A stretch of DNA of 64,000 nt from Cryptosporangium arvum DSM 44712 (GTDB lineage: Bacteria; Actinomycetota; Actinomycetes; Mycobacteriales; Cryptosporangiaceae). Shown piece by piece: positions 33,022 to 41,129 of the stretch (its first letter is position 1; each line of letters opens with the position of its first letter). The translations under genes and the position numbers were made by a program. Where the stretch lies: the NCBI RefSeq assembly GCF_000585375.1, contig NZ_KK073874.1, positions 7,909,913-7,973,912 of the forward strand, in the 5' to 3' direction. The notes beneath the pieces were generated by a model that saw only the letters and a list, made by a program, of their open reading frames with translations, searched no databases and was not told where the DNA came from.

Positions 33022-33852
33022 TCACCGAGGTCGGTGGCGCCACCACACGGCGACCGCTCCCGCGGTGACCAGCAACAGGAGAAGCCTCAGCCACAATCCG
33101 CCGCTGCCCGGAACCGGCACGAGTTCATCAGTGAGGTTCCAGGCGGCGTGCATCACGATCGCCGCCAGGACACCACCGCGCAGGCGTTCGGTCACGAACA
33201 GCATGAGGTAGGTGAGTGGGAGGAGCGAAAGGAAGAACACCAAGCCGTACTGGGTGAACAAGCCGTCGTCGTGCTGGCCGGTGCCGGGCACGAAGAACAG
33301 CGGGACGTGCCACAGGCCCCAGGCGGCTCCCAGCACCACAGTGGTCACGACCCGGCCGTGGAGCTGACGCAGGCGCGGCTGCACGTAGCCCCGCCAGCCG
33401 AACTCCTCCGCCACCGGACCGGCGAGCAATGTGTACACCAGCGCGATCACCGGACCACCGATGTCGGCGACCACCGGACCGGCGTGATCCGGGATCGCCG
33501 ACAAGTCGTTCAGGTTCAGCAGGATCGCCGCCCCCACCGGCGCTATCCCGCCCAGCAACACCGCCGCTACGGGCGCGCCGAACGACAAGCGCGAGCGCGG
33601 ACCAGGACGCACCTCTCTCCGGCGCCGCAACCACATGACCAGCGCGGCCAGCGAAGGGCCACTCGCCGCGAGGCCGAACACCAGCAGACCGAGACCCTCG
33701 TCGAGGTCCACCCCCTGCACACCCAGGAGCACCCACGGAACCCAGGTCAGCACCAGACACACGGCCGTGAATTCCAGTAAGCGCCGTCGGATCACGGTGC
33801 GTTCGACAAGATGGTGAGGGGCTGGTTCCGTCACCACATGCGACTCGGTCAT
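33022..33852 (-). CDS. CPBP-family intramembrane metalloprotease
   Basis: CAAX-protease/bacteriocin-processing family protein of 276 residues with seven to eight helices. Its motifs EEFGWRGY (motif 1), GAAWGLWHVPLFF (motif 2) and HAAWN (motif 3) supply the metal-binding Glu and His residues. AAGGTGGG lies ten bases before the ATG at 33852; the longer in-frame start is not supported. The substrate is unknown. It is just beyond the mobile region. Confidence 0.85.
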   Translation of the reverse strand: MTESHVVTEPAPHHLVERTVIRRRLLEFTAVCLVLTWVPWVLLGVQGVDLDEGLGLLVFGLAASGPSLAALVMWLRRRREVRPGPRSRLSFGAPVAAVLLGGIAPVGAAILLNLNDLSAIPDHAGPVVADIGGPVIALVYTLLAGPVAEEFGWRGYVQPRLRQLHGRVVTTVVLGAAWGLWHVPLFFVPGTGQHDDGLFTQYGLVFFLSLLPLTYLMLFVTERLRGGVLAAIVMHAAWNLTDELVPVPGSGGLWLRLLLLLVTAGAVAVWWRHRPR

Positions 33853-33963
33853 TGAAGCCCACCTTCCCGGCAACGCGGGCGGAGGGTTCCACCGCGCACA
33901 GCGAGTCTGGGCGGTGCCGGGCTGCTCGCGCGTCACCCTGAACGGGTAGGCGCCGGCAATACT

Positions 33964-34833
33964 TCAGAGCGACCGGTCGGTCCCCAGCTTCGCTGGGTTC
34001 ACGACGAGGTTCAGCTCGACGATTCGGCCCTCCGCGAGCTCCACGCCGAGGACGCCGAGCTCCACGCCGAGGACGCCGAGTTCCGCGTCGTCCGAAGAAA
34101 GACGGAAGCCGAGGCCGCCCGCTACCGGAACCGGTAGCAGCCGGACGCCGGCGTACCGGCGGAGCAGCCCGGAGACCAGAGCCTGCACCCGCGCCGGGCC
34201 GTGCACCGGCACCCGCGCGGCGGGCACCGTGCCACCGCCGTCCGAGCGGAACACCACTCGCGGATCGAGCAGACCGACGAGTTCGGACAGGTCACCGTCG
34301 ACGCTGGCCGCGGCGAACGCGTCGAGCACCCGCTGATGCTCCGCCCGTGACACCGAGGTCCGCGCCGGTGCGCCCGCGCGTACCCGCCGGCGTGCCCGCG
34401 ACGCGAGTTGCCGGCACGCCTCCGGGGTGCGGCCGACGACCGCCGCGAGCCGCTCGAAGTCCATGCCGAACGCGTCGTGGAGCACGAACGCCACCCGCTC
34501 GGCCGGTGACAGCGTCTCGAGCACCAGCAGCACGGCGGTGCGCACCGAATCGCGCAGCGCGACGGCGTCGCCGAGGTCGGTGTCGTCGTAGCCGACGAGT
34601 GGGTCGGGCAGCCAGGTGCCCACGTAGTTCTCCCGGCGCGCGCGGGCCGACCCGAGCATGTCCAGACAGATCCGGGAGACGACGGTGGTGAGCCAGGCAC
34701 GCGGGTTGTCCGGTGCGGCCTTCTGCAGCCGCACGTACGCCTCCTGCACGGCGTCCTCGGCGTCGGCGGCGCTGCCCAGCAACCGGTACGCGACGGCGAA
34801 CAGGTACCGACGGTCCTCCGGCCACCCGTCCAT
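33964..34833 (-). CDS. SigJ-like ECF sigma factor with SnoaL-like C-terminal domain
   Basis: Sigma factor of 289 residues. Region 2 is at about 15-75 (RRYLFAVAYRLLGSAADAEDAVQEAYVRL), region 4 at about 110-160 (LSPAERVAFVLHDAFGMDFERLAAVVGRTPEACRQLASRARRRV), then a SnoaL/NTF2-like domain of about 115 residues, as in the ECF41/SigJ groups, where it regulates the core. Near the C-terminus a 21-bp in-frame duplication (34036-34077) gives LGVLGVE twice. Its ATG at 34833 is 34 bases from the divergent flavoprotein gene, a usual ECF41-type partner arrangement. Confidence 0.87.
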   Translation of the reverse strand: MDGWPEDRRYLFAVAYRLLGSAADAEDAVQEAYVRLQKAAPDNPRAWLTTVVSRICLDMLGSARARRENYVGTWLPDPLVGYDDTDLGDAVALRDSVRTAVLLVLETLSPAERVAFVLHDAFGMDFERLAAVVGRTPEACRQLASRARRRVRAGAPARTSVSRAEHQRVLDAFAAASVDGDLSELVGLLDPRVVFRSDGGGTVPAARVPVHGPARVQALVSGLLRRYAGVRLLPVPVAGGLGFRLSSDDAELGVLGVELGVLGVELAEGRIVELNLVVNPAKLGTDRSL

Positions 34834-34867
34834 GTCACGCGATTGTGCCCTACGTCGTCGCCTGGTC

Positions 34868-36022
34868 ATGGAGACCATCACTGTCGTCGGTGGCGGGTTC
34901 GCGGGGCTCGTCGCCGCCATCACCAGCGCGGAAGCCGGCGCTCGCGTCCGGCTGCTGGAAGCCCACCGGACGCTCGGCGGGAGGGCCCGCGCCACCGCTC
35001 CGCCGTACGTCGCGCACGACGGACCGCACGTGCTCTACGGCGACGGGCCGTGGTGGCGCTGGCTCGCGCACCGCGACCTGATCGGCGCGCACACCGCGAT
35101 GCCGCTGCGCGGGCTGGCCGGTTTCCGGTTCCGTCACGGAGGCCGGCTACGTCGGACGCCTCCCGCCGCGTTACTGCCGATTCTGACGCGACGACGACGC
35201 CGGTCGCCGGTCGACCAGGACTTCCGCACCTGGATGCGCGAACAGCACGGCGACGCGGTCGCGGCGGCGGCGTCGATGCTGATGGGGGTGGCCACGTTCG
35301 ACGCCGACCCCGGGCGTCTGTCGGCCGCGTTCGTCTGGCCGCGCCTGCGACGGGTCACCGCGCCGATTCCGGCCGCCCGGTACGTGCTCGGTGGCTGGAA
35401 CGGGCTCGTCGACCGGCTCGCCGACCACGCCCGCGCGCTCGGCGTCACGATCGAGACCGGCGCCAGGGTGACCGAGCTTCCCGCTCCCCCCGTCGTCGTC
35501 GCGACCTCGCTGGACGCGGCGTCCACACTGCTCGGTGCGCCGCTGCTGCCACGCGTCGAGAGCGGACGAACGCTGCTGTTCGACGTGGCGGTGCGCGTCG
35601 CGCGACGCGAGCCGTTCGTCGTCTCCGACCTCGACCAGGCCGGGTGGCTGGAGCGGTACACGCTGCCCGACCCCGGCCTGGCGCCGCGCGGCGAGTCCCT
35701 GTTCCAAGCTCAGCTCCCGCTGCACCACGACGAAACGAAGGCCGACGGAACGGTGCGCCTTCAGGCCTTCGTGGACGACGCCCTGCCGGGTTGGCGGGAG
35801 CGGGTCACCTGGCAGCGGGACGCGATCGCGAACCGTCGCACCGGCGCCCTCGATCTGCCCGGCCACACCTGGCGCGACCGCCCGGCCATCGACCGCGGCG
35901 ACGGCGTTTTCCTGGCGGGTGACCAGGTGGCCGCGCCCGGCCTTCTCAGCGAGGTGTCCTACGCCAGCGGGGTGGCGGCAGCCGAGCTAGCCCTCGGCCG
36001 GCCCGCCGGCGTCGCCTGGTGA
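34868..36022 (+). CDS. FAD-dependent oxidoreductase (phytoene desaturase-like)
   Basis: Flavoprotein of 384 residues with the dinucleotide-binding motif VVGGGFAGLVAAITSAEAG at residues 6-24 and LLEAHRTLGGRARA, the adenosine and ring-binding segments of the amine-oxidase/phytoene-desaturase superfamily. GVFLAGDQVAAPGLLSEVS near the C-terminus is the second FAD segment. The gene is divergent from the SigJ-like factor, and sigma factors of that group typically drive an adjacent redox gene. The substrate is unknown. The tail overlaps the convergent DinB gene by 36 bases. Confidence 0.83.
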   Translation: METITVVGGGFAGLVAAITSAEAGARVRLLEAHRTLGGRARATAPPYVAHDGPHVLYGDGPWWRWLAHRDLIGAHTAMPLRGLAGFRFRHGGRLRRTPPAALLPILTRRRRRSPVDQDFRTWMREQHGDAVAAAASMLMGVATFDADPGRLSAAFVWPRLRRVTAPIPAARYVLGGWNGLVDRLADHARALGVTIETGARVTELPAPPVVVATSLDAASTLLGAPLLPRVESGRTLLFDVAVRVARREPFVVSDLDQAGWLERYTLPDPGLAPRGESLFQAQLPLHHDETKADGTVRLQAFVDDALPGWRERVTWQRDAIANRRTGALDLPGHTWRDRPAIDRGDGVFLAGDQVAAPGLLSEVSYASGVAAAELALGRPAGVAW

Positions 36023-36733
36023 CGGCTGGGCCTCGACCAGGTCCAGGTCTCGGACGCAGAAGTTGTGGTGTTCGAAGGTCTCGTTGAGCACCGTGCGCAG
36101 GCACTGGCGCACCGAGCGGCCTCGGGCGTAGGGCGGCCAGACGTCGTCGTCGGGTATCGGGGCCGGCGCGTCGAGCTGCGCCGGGGTGACCTCGTCGAGC
36201 CAGGCCTCGACCTCGGCGGCCTGGGCGTCACGCACGCTCACGATCTCGTCGAAGCCTGGATCGGCCGCGAGGTCGAGCCCGTGCGCTCCGTGGTAGGGCT
36301 CGACGGTCGTGCCGAGGCCCATCGGCGTGAACAGGTCGGTCGAGCCCAGGCAGCAGCGGCGGAACCACGAGTCGTGGACGAAGACCAGGTGGCGCATCGT
36401 CTCGGCCGCCGACCACTCGTCGTTCACGCTGCGGCGCTCGATGCCCGGCGTGCGGCCGATCCGCTCGACCGTGGCGGCCCAGCCGGAGCGGAGCCGACGC
36501 GCGGCCTCACGCAGATCGGCCGGGTCGTCCGAGCGGATCAGCACCCGCACCGGATGACGCCGGTCGAGCTCGGCCTCGACGTACCCGGTGACCTCGACTC
36601 CGTTCACCACGAGGTTGTCCACGAGCCCGTCGATCACGGCATCCTGCATGACGACGCCGATCAGGCGAGCCTCGGTCAGGTCGCACTCGCGGAACTCCGC
36701 ACCACGCAGGTCTTCGTCGACGTACCGCGTCAT
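35987..36733 (-). CDS. DinB-family protein with pentapeptide-like N-terminus
   Basis: Protein of 248 residues. Residues 8-60 show pentapeptide-like repeats (LRGAEFRECDLTEARLIGVVMQDAVIDG); residues about 85-240 form a DinB-like four-helix bundle with metal-ligand type His residues in ETMRHLVFVHDSWF and LNETFEHHNFCVRDL. Family members act as thiol transferases or have unknown roles. The ATG at 36733 is likely; the frame stays open to 36904 but that part is low complexity. A relic or small ORF lies in between. Confidence 0.75.
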   Translation of the reverse strand: MTRYVDEDLRGAEFRECDLTEARLIGVVMQDAVIDGLVDNLVVNGVEVTGYVEAELDRRHPVRVLIRSDDPADLREAARRLRSGWAATVERIGRTPGIERRSVNDEWSAAETMRHLVFVHDSWFRRCCLGSTDLFTPMGLGTTVEPYHGAHGLDLAADPGFDEIVSVRDAQAAEVEAWLDEVTPAQLDAPAPIPDDDVWPPYARGRSVRQCLRTVLNETFEHHNFCVRDLDLVEAQPSPGDAGGPAEG

Positions 36734-36776
36734 GCTCCGCATGGTAGGACCGGCAGCAACCGGGTCTCCAGGGCCC

Positions 36777-36902
36777 TCAACCCGCCAGGTGATCGATGAG
36801 GCGGCCGAAGATCCGGCTGCGCCAACCACCGTCCATGATCGCGCGGGCGAGCTGCTGGTGGGCGTCGTCCGGATCGAAACCGCGACGTGGATGGCGTCGT
36901 TC
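36777..36902 (-). pseudogene. Possible remnant between ArsR and DinB genes
   Basis: In one frame the minus strand reads RRGFDPDDAHQQLARAIMDGGWRSRIFGRLIDHLAG to a stop at 36777, which looks protein-like. The only start (ATG overlapping the arsR stop at 36904) is in a different frame, so this may be the end of a frameshifted small gene formerly coupled to arsR. Confidence 0.25.
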
Positions 36903-37200
36903 ATGGGCTTTGCTCCTCCAGGTAGGTGCGCAGGCCGGTGAGCTTCGACCGCCAGAACCGCTCGTACGGGGCGAGCCAGCTCTGCAGCTCGCGCAGCGGG
37001 TCGGGGGTCACCGCGTAGATCCGGTGGCGGCCCTGCCTGCTCTCGGTGACCAGCTCGGCGTCCAGCAGGACTTTGAGATGTTCGGAGACGCTGGGCCGGG
37101 CCATGTCGAAGTGCTCGGCGATCTCCTGGACCGGCCGCGGGCCGTCGAGGAGCAGATCGAGCACGTCCCGGCGAGTGGGGTTCGCCAACGCGGCGAACAC
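36901..37200 (-). CDS. ArsR-family transcriptional regulator
   Basis: Winged-helix repressor of 99 residues: FAALANPTRRDVLDLLLDGPRPVQEIAEHFDMARPSVSEHLKVLLDAELVTESRQGRHRIYAV. No metal-binding ELCVCDL motif is visible, so it is probably not a metal sensor; it resembles the YczB/SRPBCC-linked subgroup. The GTG at 37200 lies 16 bases after the SDR stop; longer starts would overlap the SDR gene. It is probably cotranscribed with the SDR gene. Confidence 0.8.
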   Translation of the reverse strand: MFAALANPTRRDVLDLLLDGPRPVQEIAEHFDMARPSVSEHLKVLLDAELVTESRQGRHRIYAVTPDPLRELQSWLAPYERFWRSKLTGLRTYLEEQSP

Positions 37201-37216
37201 CGAACGCTGGCGGCCC

Positions 37217-38059
37217 TCAGGAGAAGTGCGGACGCAGGTCGGCGGCCAGAACCCGGTCGAGGACACGATCGGGGAGGGCGCGGGACAGCCGGCTCATCAG
37301 GGCGGCGTCGCGGCCGATCGTGTAGCGGGTGCGTGGCCTGCGCTCGGTCACGGCTTTGGCGACGATCTTCGCGGCGTCCTCCGCCGACTTGCCGGCCTTC
37401 GTGAAGGCGGCCGAGTGGGACACGATCGCACGCACCAGGGGGCCGTAGCGTTCGCGCTGCTCGGGCGTCATGTCCGCGGCCAGCCGGTTCGCGACGGCCG
37501 TGCCCCGGCTATTCATCTCCGTCCGGACGCCGCCGGGCTCCACGACGACGACCTCCACTCCGTGCGGTGCCAGCTCCCGGCGCAGCGCGTCGCTCACCGC
37601 CTCCAGAGCGAACTTCGTTCCGGCGTAGGCGCCGTAGGTGGGCAGGGCGAGCTTCCCGCCGATCGAGCTGATGTTGACGACCCGGCCGTTGCCGCGCAGA
37701 AGGGCGGGCAGCAGCGCCTGGGTCACGGCGATGTGGCCGAACAGGTTGACCTCGAACTGGTGGCGCCATTCGTCCAGCGGAAGGGCTTCAACCGGTGCGT
37801 TCACGGCGATGCCGGCGTTGTTGACCAGGGCCTTGACCGGGGCCTCGCCGACACGGGCGGCCAGCGACCCGATCTGCACCGGATCGGTGATGTCCAGGAT
37901 CACCGGCTCGACGTTCCGGCCCTCGACGTTCGGCGCGTCTTGTTCGCGCCGAACGCCGGCGAGCACGTGATAGCCCCGGCCGGCCAGCGCGCGCACGGTG
38001 GCGGCGCCGATTCCGGTGGAGGCGCCCGTTACGACAGCAATTTCAGATGACGTTGTCAC
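37217..38059 (-). CDS. Short-chain dehydrogenase/reductase
   Basis: Classical SDR of 280 residues. It has TGASTGIG cofactor loop at 11-18, NNAG near 89, catalytic Ser in NISSIGG near 138, and YAGTK (Tyr and Lys) near 152. The Arg after the first strand (GVRREQ) suggests NADP(H) preference. The GTG start at 38059 is divergent from a TetR gene with an operator between them, so it is probably repressed by that TetR. The substrate is not predictable. Confidence 0.88.
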   Translation of the reverse strand: MTTSSEIAVVTGASTGIGAATVRALAGRGYHVLAGVRREQDAPNVEGRNVEPVILDITDPVQIGSLAARVGEAPVKALVNNAGIAVNAPVEALPLDEWRHQFEVNLFGHIAVTQALLPALLRGNGRVVNISSIGGKLALPTYGAYAGTKFALEAVSDALRRELAPHGVEVVVVEPGGVRTEMNSRGTAVANRLAADMTPEQRERYGPLVRAIVSHSAAFTKAGKSAEDAAKIVAKAVTERRPRTRYTIGRDAALMSRLSRALPDRVLDRVLAADLRPHFS

Positions 38060-38082
38060 CCGAACTACGGTAGGCCGGTTGA

Positions 38083-38097
38083 GTTGACGCTGTCAAC
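38083..38097. promoter_or_regulatory. TetR operator between SDR and TetR genes
   Basis: A perfect inverted repeat GTTGAC-GCT-GTCAAC in the 53-base divergent gap. It lies just before TAGAAT (38100-38105), a good -10 for the TetR gene seven bases ahead of its ATG (leaderless), and so would block that promoter when bound. Confidence 0.6.
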
Positions 38098-38112
38098 AGT
38101 AGAATCGACGTC

Positions 38113-38688
38113 ATGGTCAGCCGTGAGGAGTCCGCCGCCTCCACCCGCCGTGCGCTGCTCGACGCCGCCGCGGCGCTGCTCGGTGCCGGCGGCGTCGAGG
38201 CGGTCACGTTGCGCGAGGTAGGCGCGCGGGCCGGGGTGAGTCGCGGAGCGCCGTACCGGCACTTCGCCGACAAGGAGAGCCTGCTCACCGCGATCGCGAG
38301 CGAGGCGTGGGAGCGGGTGGGGACGGACGTGTCCGTGTTGCGCACGTCGCCGGAGCTCTCGGCGTCGGAGAAGCTGCGTGCCGCGCTCAGCGGGCTGATC
38401 GCGGTCGGCCGCGAGCAGCCTCACCTGTACCGCCTGATGTTCACCCAGCCCAGCGGCGATCCGACCGCGGTGGTCCGGGCGGCGGGGCGCAGCCAGGACG
38501 AGTTCCTGGCGATCGTCGCCGAGCTGGTCGGGGAGCAGGATGCCCGCCGTTACGGCGCGCTGCTGATGGCGAGCGTGCACGGCGTCACCAGCATGGAGGT
38601 CAGCGGCCACCTGACGAAAGAGAAGTGGGGCACGTCCGCCGAGGAACTCATCGAGATGCTCGTCGGGATGGTGGCGGCCGAGCGCTAG
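38113..38688 (+). CDS. TetR-family regulator
   Basis: Repressor of 191 residues. The HTH region is TRRALLDAAAALLGAGGVEAVTLREVGARAGVSRGAPYRHFADKESLLTAIASEAW (about 11-65), followed by a helical ligand-binding domain of the TetR_C type found in AcrR-like proteins. It is divergent from the SDR gene and probably controls it and itself through the 15-bp palindrome at 38083. Confidence 0.87.
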   Translation: MVSREESAASTRRALLDAAAALLGAGGVEAVTLREVGARAGVSRGAPYRHFADKESLLTAIASEAWERVGTDVSVLRTSPELSASEKLRAALSGLIAVGREQPHLYRLMFTQPSGDPTAVVRAAGRSQDEFLAIVAELVGEQDARRYGALLMASVHGVTSMEVSGHLTKEKWGTSAEELIEMLVGMVAAER

Positions 38689-38698
38689 ATGGCCTGCG

Positions 38699-39166
38699 CT
38701 AGGTGCTTTGCGCTCGGTAGATGGCGGCCTGGTCGCGGTCGGCGGATGCCTGGCGGCGGTCCCGGACGGCCGCGGCCCGATCGTCGGCCGCGGCCTCCCG
38801 GTCGTCGGCCGCCGCGCTCCGATCACGCGTCGCCTGACGTCGCGCCTCGCGGAGTTCGTGCAGTTCCTGGCGGATCATGACGCGGTCCTGGGCGTTCCGG
38901 TCCCGGTCAGCGGTGGCCGATTGCTGCTCGACGTCTTGCGCGCCCTCGGCGGCGATCCGGTCGCGTTCGGCCGCGGCCGCCAGCAGGCCCTCGATGTGGC
39001 GCGCGGCGTCCATCCGGGTCAGCTCACGCCCCACAGCTACCTCGTCACGGTTGGTCGCGGCCTCGTCGCGGGCGGAGGCATTCGCGTCACGCTGATCGGC
39101 GGCCGAGTCACGATCGCTGGCGGCTCGGTCGCTGGTGTCGGCCTGGGTGTCTCGTCGGTACCTCAT
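38699..39166 (-). CDS. Asp/Arg-repeat coiled-coil protein, unknown
   Basis: Protein of 155 residues made almost wholly of ARDxAA/DRDxxA-type repeats (DRAASDRDSAADQRDANASARDEAATNRDEVA and similar), which predicts a long highly charged helix or coiled coil. AAGGA lies nine bases before the ATG at 39166. Similar DR-rich helices occur in front of diguanylate cyclase domains in actinomycetes, but no such domain follows here. It has no membrane segment. The function is unknown. Confidence 0.6.
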   Translation of the reverse strand: MRYRRDTQADTSDRAASDRDSAADQRDANASARDEAATNRDEVAVGRELTRMDAARHIEGLLAAAAERDRIAAEGAQDVEQQSATADRDRNAQDRVMIRQELHELREARRQATRDRSAAADDREAAADDRAAAVRDRRQASADRDQAAIYRAQST

Positions 39167-39270
39167 CGCGCACTGTCCTTCGTGAAACGACGGGCGCCCA
39201 TCGTAAAGGGGTCGGAGGGTGTACGGCACACGGTGGCCGATGCGCCCGCCCCCGTGGGCCGGGGTGGCGG

Positions 39271-39537
39271 GTGTCCTCGCCCCACGTCGTCACCGACATG
39301 ACCGACGCGGAACAGGCGGTGATGGCGGAGCACACCGAGTACTGGAAAGGCCTGCTGGCCGACGGGGTCGCGGTGTGCTTCGGCGCGGTACTGGATCCGG
39401 CCGGCCCGTACGGTTTGGCCGTGGTGGAGGTCGTCGATCACGCTCAGATCGAACGAATCGCCGCCGACGACCCGGCTGTCCGCGCCGGACTGACCGCCGA
39501 GGCCCACCCGATGCCCGGTGGCTTCGTCCGCGCTTGA
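39271..39537 (+). CDS. YCII-related (DGPF) domain protein, short
   Basis: Protein of 88 residues: MTDAEQAVMAEHTEYWKGLLADGVAVCFGAVLDPAGPYGLAVVEVVDHAQIERIAADDPAVRAGL, matching YCII-like ferredoxin-fold proteins. Relatives carry another 10-15 residues with the first beta strand (often MKYF...). The GTG at 39271 gives only VSSPHVVTD before the conserved part, so the first strand is altered or lost. The function is unknown. Confidence 0.65.
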   Translation: MSSPHVVTDMTDAEQAVMAEHTEYWKGLLADGVAVCFGAVLDPAGPYGLAVVEVVDHAQIERIAADDPAVRAGLTAEAHPMPGGFVRA

Positions 39538-39775
39538 CGCTCGCGCCTCCGGGGCGCGACGAGCGGGTCTTCTCGGGGGCATGAACGGGACGTCGAGGAT
39601 CGACTGGGCCGAGGCCGATGACGGCAACGGAGGAGCCGCGGACCGACGCCCACACCCGGCGCCGTGATCACGCGCGCGGCGTCCACGCTCGGTGGAGATG
39701 CCAGTTGATACCTGATTACTCCGGTACATGCGTGTTGGATTCGCGCCCGAACTGTCCGGCATCTACTGTCTGACC

Positions 39776-40057
39776 ATGACTGATTCAGACGTTGGTTCCA
39801 GTGTGCCGACGCTGGTCACGATCCGCTTGGACAGTGTGCAGGTGAGGGAACTGCGCCGCTGGGCGACAGTGGGAGGCCGGAGTCTGGAAGACACCGTCCT
39901 CGCCGCCGTGGACGAATACATCACGCCGGTGACGACCGGGACGCACGGGACTCCTCCGGAGTTCGTCGACGCGGAGCCCGAACGTTCGGACCCCCGCGTG
40001 CTGACGCCGGCGCCCGCACCCAAGGGACCGCCGCATCTCCGGCTCCTGTCCGACTGA
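39776..40057 (+). CDS. Small protein with ribbon-helix-helix-like region
   Basis: Protein of 93 residues. TLVTIRLDSVQVRELRRWATVGGRSLEDTVLAAVDEYI (about 10-48) looks like a strand followed by two helices, as in ribbon-helix-helix DNA-binding proteins; the remainder is Pro-rich and probably disordered. There is no partner toxin next to it. The assignment to RHH rests on pattern only. The region 39538-39775 before it has nothing I can name. Confidence 0.45.
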   Translation: MTDSDVGSSVPTLVTIRLDSVQVRELRRWATVGGRSLEDTVLAAVDEYITPVTTGTHGTPPEFVDAEPERSDPRVLTPAPAPKGPPHLRLLSD

Positions 40058-40065
40058 TGGACCGG

Positions 40066-40737
40066 TCAGGGCTGGTAGCAGGCGTCCACGTCGCCCCGGT
40101 GGAGGACGTGGTCGGGCTCGGCCGTTTTCGGGTCCAGGCGGATGTCGTATTCGACGCCGTCCGAGCGGTGGAGTCGGAGCGTCGACTCGCTCGTCCATCC
40201 CAGGCGGGCCACGCTCCGGCCGCCGTTGCCGTCCTGGCAGCCCACGAGATGCTCACGGCTGCGCCACCCGTCGTGGAAACGGACGAGAATCAACTGGGCC
40301 GGGCCCTGGAGCTTCTGCCAGCGGGTGATGCGGGCCGCGTAGCGCCCGCCGGGTGAGTCGTACTCGACGCTCTCGCGGCCGCCGGTCGGCAGCCCGGGTC
40401 CGGACGACAGCGGCGTGCCGAGCGCGCTCGCGAAGCCGGCGAGCAGCGCCGCGATGCCCAGCGCTCCGAACCGGAGGAAACGCTGCCGGGACGCGGCCGC
40501 CGAGCCGACCAGCAGGACGACGACGCCGCCCGCGGCGAGCAGCACCGGATGCTCGAAGATCCGGTTGAGCACCGCGTAGTGCCCGGGGTTGACGACCCAC
40601 GCCGAGCCGATCAGCACGGCCAGCACACCCTGCGCCGCGGCGATCAGCAGCACGGCGCCGACGAAGACCAGTAGCCCGGGGACGACGCGCCGTATGCGGA
40701 TACCTAACCGCAGGCGCGCAAGCCATTCTGGACGCAT
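40066..40737 (-). CDS. Membrane protein with outer beta-domain, unknown
   Basis: Protein of 223 residues with three helices (about 17-45, 57-80 and 88-106), then a 110-residue hydrophilic domain with a single Cys pair (GCQDG and DACYQP). I do not recognise the family. The ATG at 40737 overlaps the divergent HxlR start (the two start codons share bases in GCATGC), so one of the two starts is probably further in; GTG at 40686 is an alternative here. Confidence 0.6.
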   Translation of the reverse strand: MRPEWLARLRLGIRIRRVVPGLLVFVGAVLLIAAAQGVLAVLIGSAWVVNPGHYAVLNRIFEHPVLLAAGGVVVLLVGSAAASRQRFLRFGALGIAALLAGFASALGTPLSSGPGLPTGGRESVEYDSPGGRYAARITRWQKLQGPAQLILVRFHDGWRSREHLVGCQDGNGGRSVARLGWTSESTLRLHRSDGVEYDIRLDPKTAEPDHVLHRGDVDACYQP

Positions 40738-41125
40738 GCCCCTCCCGACCCCGGTTCCCGCAGCGGAGTACGAGGCGTGCCCGGTCACCGACGTGCTGCG
40801 GCGGTTGAGCGACAAGTGGACGCTGCTGGTGCTCACCCTGCTGGGCCAGCGCCCGTATCACTACAACGAGTTGCACCGCGCGATCGAGGGCGTCAGCCGG
40901 CGCATGCTGACCCGCACGCTGCGCGCGCTGGAGACCGACGGCCTGGTCGCGCGCGAGGTCTTCCCGACCGTGCCGCCGACGGTCGAGTACCGCCTGACGC
41001 CGCTCGGCGTCTCGTTCCTCGGGCCGATCGGCTCGGTGGCCCAGTGGGCGGTCGCACACGGCGCGGAGATCGACGCGGCGCGCAGGCGCGGCGGATTGAC
41101 TCCGGCAGCGTCCAGAGGAGACTGA
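40736..41125 (+). CDS. HxlR-family transcriptional regulator
   Basis: Winged-helix regulator of 129 residues with the HxlR pattern CPVTDVLRRLSDKWTLLVLTLLGQRPYHYNELHRAIEGVSRRMLTRTLRALETDGLVAREV and the conserved Cys near the N-terminus (EYEACPV) that can act as a redox or electrophile sensor. Five bases separate it from the SepF-like gene, so the two are cotranscribed. Confidence 0.85.
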   Translation: MPLPTPVPAAEYEACPVTDVLRRLSDKWTLLVLTLLGQRPYHYNELHRAIEGVSRRMLTRTLRALETDGLVAREVFPTVPPTVEYRLTPLGVSFLGPIGSVAQWAVAHGAEIDAARRRGGLTPAASRGD

Positions 41126-41129
41126 TGCG

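Noticed and set aside
36734-36904. 57-residue N-terminal extension of the DinB protein to the ATG overlapping arsR
   Set aside because: The extension is Ser/Thr/Ala low complexity, while a different frame in the same stretch looks more protein-like. The ATG at 36733 fits the pentapeptide-like start.
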